Source: JAAYEB01 sp035306725 (lineage in GTDB: Bacteria; Fibrobacterota; Chitinivibrionia; Chitinivibrionales; Chitinispirillaceae). From it: a stretch of DNA of 8,620 nt. Below are positions 6,669 to 8,620 of the stretch, in pieces. The stretch is from assembly GCA_035306725.1 (NCBI GenBank), contig DATGNN010000171.1, positions 1 through 8,620 on the forward strand, given 5' to 3'. Position numbers and translations under genes: made by a program. Positions within the stretch are counted from its first letter, which is position 1. The number at the start of each line of letters is the position of its first letter. The notes beneath the pieces were generated by a model. The model searched no databases, was not told where the DNA came from, and was given only the letters and a program-made list of their open reading frames with translations.

Positions 6669-6698
6669 AAGGGGGATTGGTTGTCCCCCTTTTTTTTT
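6669..6698 (+). terminator. Rho-independent terminator
   Basis: AAGGGGGA (6669-6676) pairs with TCCCCCTT (6684-6691) to make an 8-bp stem with a 7-nt loop, followed by a run of nine T (6690-6698). It ends the lipoprotein transcript. Read from the other strand the stem is followed by TTAAACTGATATTTTT, a poorer tail, so it may also weakly stop the convergent hydrolase transcript, which has no better candidate. Confidence 0.92.
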
Positions 6699-6737
6699 GA
6701 AACTTTTTGGTCGATTTATGTAAATGAAAAAATAGTA

Positions 6738-7808
6738 TTATCTTCTCTGTCTGCTCAGCCAGTACAACCCTGCATTATAGATAATATTATGATTTCCGCT
6801 GAATATTTTCAGTATTACGTTAGCAGATTTTTTATTGTACAGACATTCAAGACCTGCGTCGGTAAAAAGGCTGTCCGAAAAGGAGCTTTCAAGATGTGCC
6901 GGGAGTTTATTGTTTGTATTTATATAATCGATATCAGTTTCTGAAAAGAGATCGTTTTCAAAGGCAAGGTCGTTGAATGCGCGAATCGCCTGACCGGGTG
7001 GAACGAATTTGTCAGCAACAGCTGCTGCTATGTACACCTGAACATTTTTATTTTTCGCGTTTTTGAGATACATGCTTACACTTCTTTTCCTGCACTCTTT
7101 TTCTGCTTCAGTACCGGGGAGAGGCGGGCCGCCACAGGAATTTATGATATGTTTTGAATAGTTGTGTCTGGCATTTTTTATACTTTCATACCATTGTACA
7201 AGATCGTATACCGGAACCCAGGCAGCGGCACCTGCCCATATCTCCGGATATCGACCTGCCATCATCAGAGTTGCCATACCACCGCCCGAAAAACCGGTTA
7301 TGTACACTCTTGATTCATCAATTTTGGCATTTTTTTTTGCATACTCAACAGCATCAAGAATATCCTGTATGGCGTATTGCGAAAGGGTGGAACCAGGGTT
7401 CGTGAAAGGGCCCCGGTAATCGGGGTGGATAAGAACCCAGTCATTTTGAACAGCCCAGATTCCGTAAGGAATGCTGTAGTGTTGCTGATAATCTTCACTC
7501 CAGCTGTGAAGTGCGCAAAGAAGCGGCTTTTTGCGGTTGGATTTCGAGTCATAAAAAAGTGCTGGTTGTTCTGTACTGTCTGCGCTTGATCGGATAAGAA
7601 CTGTTTTTACTTCAGGTACATTTTCTTTCCACGCCTGATTTTTTGGTAACAGAAGTATTTCGGAGCGGGCCAGCCTTTCAAACGATTTATAAATTTGTCC
7701 TGTAATAAAACGGATCGTTTCCTTTTCTGGATCGGGATATTTCTTTTGTGAGAGAATGGTAACTGATAATACAATGCATATTATGACTGAATTCCTTGTT
7801 GTTTTCAT
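6738..7808 (-). CDS. Secreted alpha/beta-hydrolase, prolyl-oligopeptidase/esterase-like
   Basis: The 356-residue product has an N-terminal signal-like segment (residues 1-20: MKTTRN, then a hydrophobic core), so it is predicted to be exported; the cleavage site is not sharp and an N-terminal anchor is possible. The alpha/beta-hydrolase core runs from about 93 to 352: LHSWSED (100-106) in the oxyanion position, HPDYRGP (128-134), the nucleophile elbow GFSGGGM with Ser174, a candidate acid Asp266 in AVADKFVP, and His340 in FSGNHN followed by a last helix. The complete triad suggests an active esterase or peptidase; the substrate cannot be told. Cys225 and Cys239 bracket an insertion (GGPPLPGTEAEKE) and may form a disulfide. 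The ATG at 7808 is chosen because GAGGGG lies 8 nt before it; the in-frame GTG at 7817 overlaps that site. It follows the acyltransferase gene by 14 bp, so the two are probably one operon and could modify the same polymer, an inference only. Confidence 0.85.
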   Translation of the reverse strand: MKTTRNSVIICIVLSVTILSQKKYPDPEKETIRFITGQIYKSFERLARSEILLLPKNQAWKENVPEVKTVLIRSSADSTEQPALFYDSKSNRKKPLLCALHSWSEDYQQHYSIPYGIWAVQNDWVLIHPDYRGPFTNPGSTLSQYAIQDILDAVEYAKKNAKIDESRVYITGFSGGGMATLMMAGRYPEIWAGAAAWVPVYDLVQWYESIKNARHNYSKHIINSCGGPPLPGTEAEKECRKRSVSMYLKNAKNKNVQVYIAAAVADKFVPPGQAIRAFNDLAFENDLFSETDIDYINTNNKLPAHLESSFSDSLFTDAGLECLYNKKSANVILKIFSGNHNIIYNAGLYWLSRQRR

Positions 7809-7816
7809 GTACTGCA

Positions 7817-7822
7817 CCCCTC
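7817..7822 (-). promoter_or_regulatory. Shine-Dalgarno GAGGGG directly abutting the acyltransferase stop
   Basis: On the minus strand the sequence reads TAA then GAGGGG, 8 nt, then ATG. The ribosome finishing the acyltransferase gene ends on the hydrolase ribosome-binding site, an arrangement that favours coupled translation and fixes the hydrolase start at 7808 rather than at the overlapping GTG. Confidence 0.65.
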
Positions 7823-8620
7823 TTATGGAACAATATGTTTCATTCCCGGAATAGTTTTTATAATAGTCGTAACAATCAGTGAAATTAAAAAAACTGTTGT
7901 GGCGAAAACAGGGATACCGGCAACAGGACTGATTGTCAATTCATCAAAGGAAAACCCCAAAATTCCTCTTTTAAGTACAGCAATAATAATAGCGTGCAGA
8001 AAATAGATACCAGGAACACATCTGGCTACTTTACCGACAAATGAATGCCGGTTTTCAAAACTGATTATCCATTGGGGAAGGCGGGAACATTTTATGATTA
8101 AAAAGATTGAAATAGCCATAAGTGAAACATTGAAACTGAAATATTCATAAAAAAACTGATCAAAATCACCATCGTTTTTGTAAACAGTTAAATACCAGGT
8201 ACCTGAAGCTGTTATAAGAAAAGCAGATATGAATACCAGAACAAGACTTTTTTTGACAAATCGTTCTATGGAGATCTCCCGGATAAAATACCCGAGTATG
8301 AAATAACCTGAATAAACAAATAACTGACTTGGCATACTTGATTGAAAGTATGTTTGGGTATTATAGAAGTGGTTAAGAGTCGGAAAAACGGAAATTATGG
8401 AAAACCATAAAAACAGAAAATAAAACTGATTGTTGCGATTCGAACTTCTGATATAGGAACTTATGACAGGTGCAAAAAGATAAAGCTCCATCAAGACATA
8501 AATAAACCATAAATGATAATAAACCGGTTCTTTTATGAGTAATGGAAAAAACAAGGCTATATTCAGGTTTTCGTTATTTACATGGATACGCCATAAAAAA
8601 TAGATACCGCTCCAGATTAA
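7823..8620 (-). CDS. Acyltransferase family 3 membrane protein (C-terminal 265 residues, 5' truncated)
   Basis: The frame is open through the right edge; a TTG at 8554 is only an internal Leu codon, because the upstream codons continue in the same style (including IYFLWR). The visible part is a multi-pass inner-membrane protein with roughly seven hydrophobic segments. The signature YYHLWFIYVLMELYLFAPVI lies about 33-52 residues from the edge and is typical of acyltransferase 3 proteins such as WecH and OafA. The chain ends with a PGIYFLHAIIIAVLKRG segment and a final membrane helix. Family members transfer acetyl or other acyl groups to sugars of surface polysaccharides or antigens from the cytoplasmic side. 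The N-terminal helices, where catalytic residues of the family are expected, are not in the window. It is the first visible gene of a two-gene unit with the secreted hydrolase; the promoter is outside. Confidence 0.85.
   Translation of the reverse strand, partial: LIWSGIYFLWRIHVNNENLNIALFFPLLIKEPVYYHLWFIYVLMELYLFAPVISSYIRSSNRNNQFYFLFLWFSIISVFPTLNHFYNTQTYFQSSMPSQLFVYSGYFILGYFIREISIERFVKKSLVLVFISAFLITASGTWYLTVYKNDGDFDQFFYEYFSFNVSLMAISIFLIIKCSRLPQWIISFENRHSFVGKVARCVPGIYFLHAIIIAVLKRGILGFSFDELTISPVAGIPVFATTVFLISLIVTTIIKTIPGMKHIVP

Noticed and set aside
6681..6944. An 87-codon + strand open frame over the terminator and the hydrolase 3' end
   Set aside because: It begins inside the terminator loop and overlaps the antisense of a clear hydrolase gene, with no ribosome site.
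7154..7589. Open frames on both strands inside the hydrolase gene
   Set aside because: Shadows of the hydrolase reading frame; no start signals and no recognisable protein features.
1..8620. Mobile element, prophage, CRISPR or toxin-antitoxin content
   Set aside because: No transposase, integrase, regularly spaced repeats, terminal inverted repeats or small toxin-like gene pair was seen; base composition looks even across the window.

Overview
The window looks like chromosomal DNA from an AT-rich Gram-negative (diderm) bacterium. Six of the eight products have an export signal (signal peptide or lipobox), a seventh begins in a hydrophobic segment, and the eighth is an integral membrane protein. 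Two products appear to be outer-membrane beta-barrel type and three are predicted lipoproteins. The style of the lipoproteins (short lipobox, Ig-like repeats, LpoB beside a COG3014 protein) would fit Fibrobacterota/Chitinispirillia-type bacteria, but this is an impression: no rRNA or universal marker is present. No tRNA, rRNA, CRISPR array, transposase or integrase was seen.

Left block (1-2073, + strand). The C-terminal end of a membrane-anchored protein with an extracytoplasmic DUF4384/ActD-like domain is followed 4 bp later by a secreted caspase-like (C14) protease with an intact His/Cys dyad. The protease carries a C-terminal beta-rich domain that is clearly paralogous to the next gene's product.

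Middle block (2354-5653, + strand). After a 280-bp AT-rich spacer with a possible promoter and three helically phased TTGTATT heptamers come four genes in the same direction: a small outer-membrane beta-barrel protein, an unrecognised secreted protein, an LpoB-family lipoprotein and a COG3014-family lipoprotein. The last two are a recognisable envelope pair.

Next (5675-6698, + strand). A convincing sigma70-type promoter with a 14-bp palindrome just downstream drives a monocistronic lipoprotein with an Ig-like domain. The unit is closed by a strong intrinsic terminator.

Right block (6738-8620, - strand). A two-gene unit converges on that terminator: a membrane acyltransferase of family 3 (N-terminus beyond the window), then a secreted alpha/beta-hydrolase with a Ser-Asp-His triad. 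The acyltransferase stop codon abuts the hydrolase ribosome-binding site.

The most interesting element is the periplasmic caspase fused to an outer-membrane-type barrel domain, with a stand-alone copy of that domain as the next gene, beside an LpoB/COG3014 envelope cluster. A joint role in the envelope is an inference from proximity and shared domains, not shown by the sequence.
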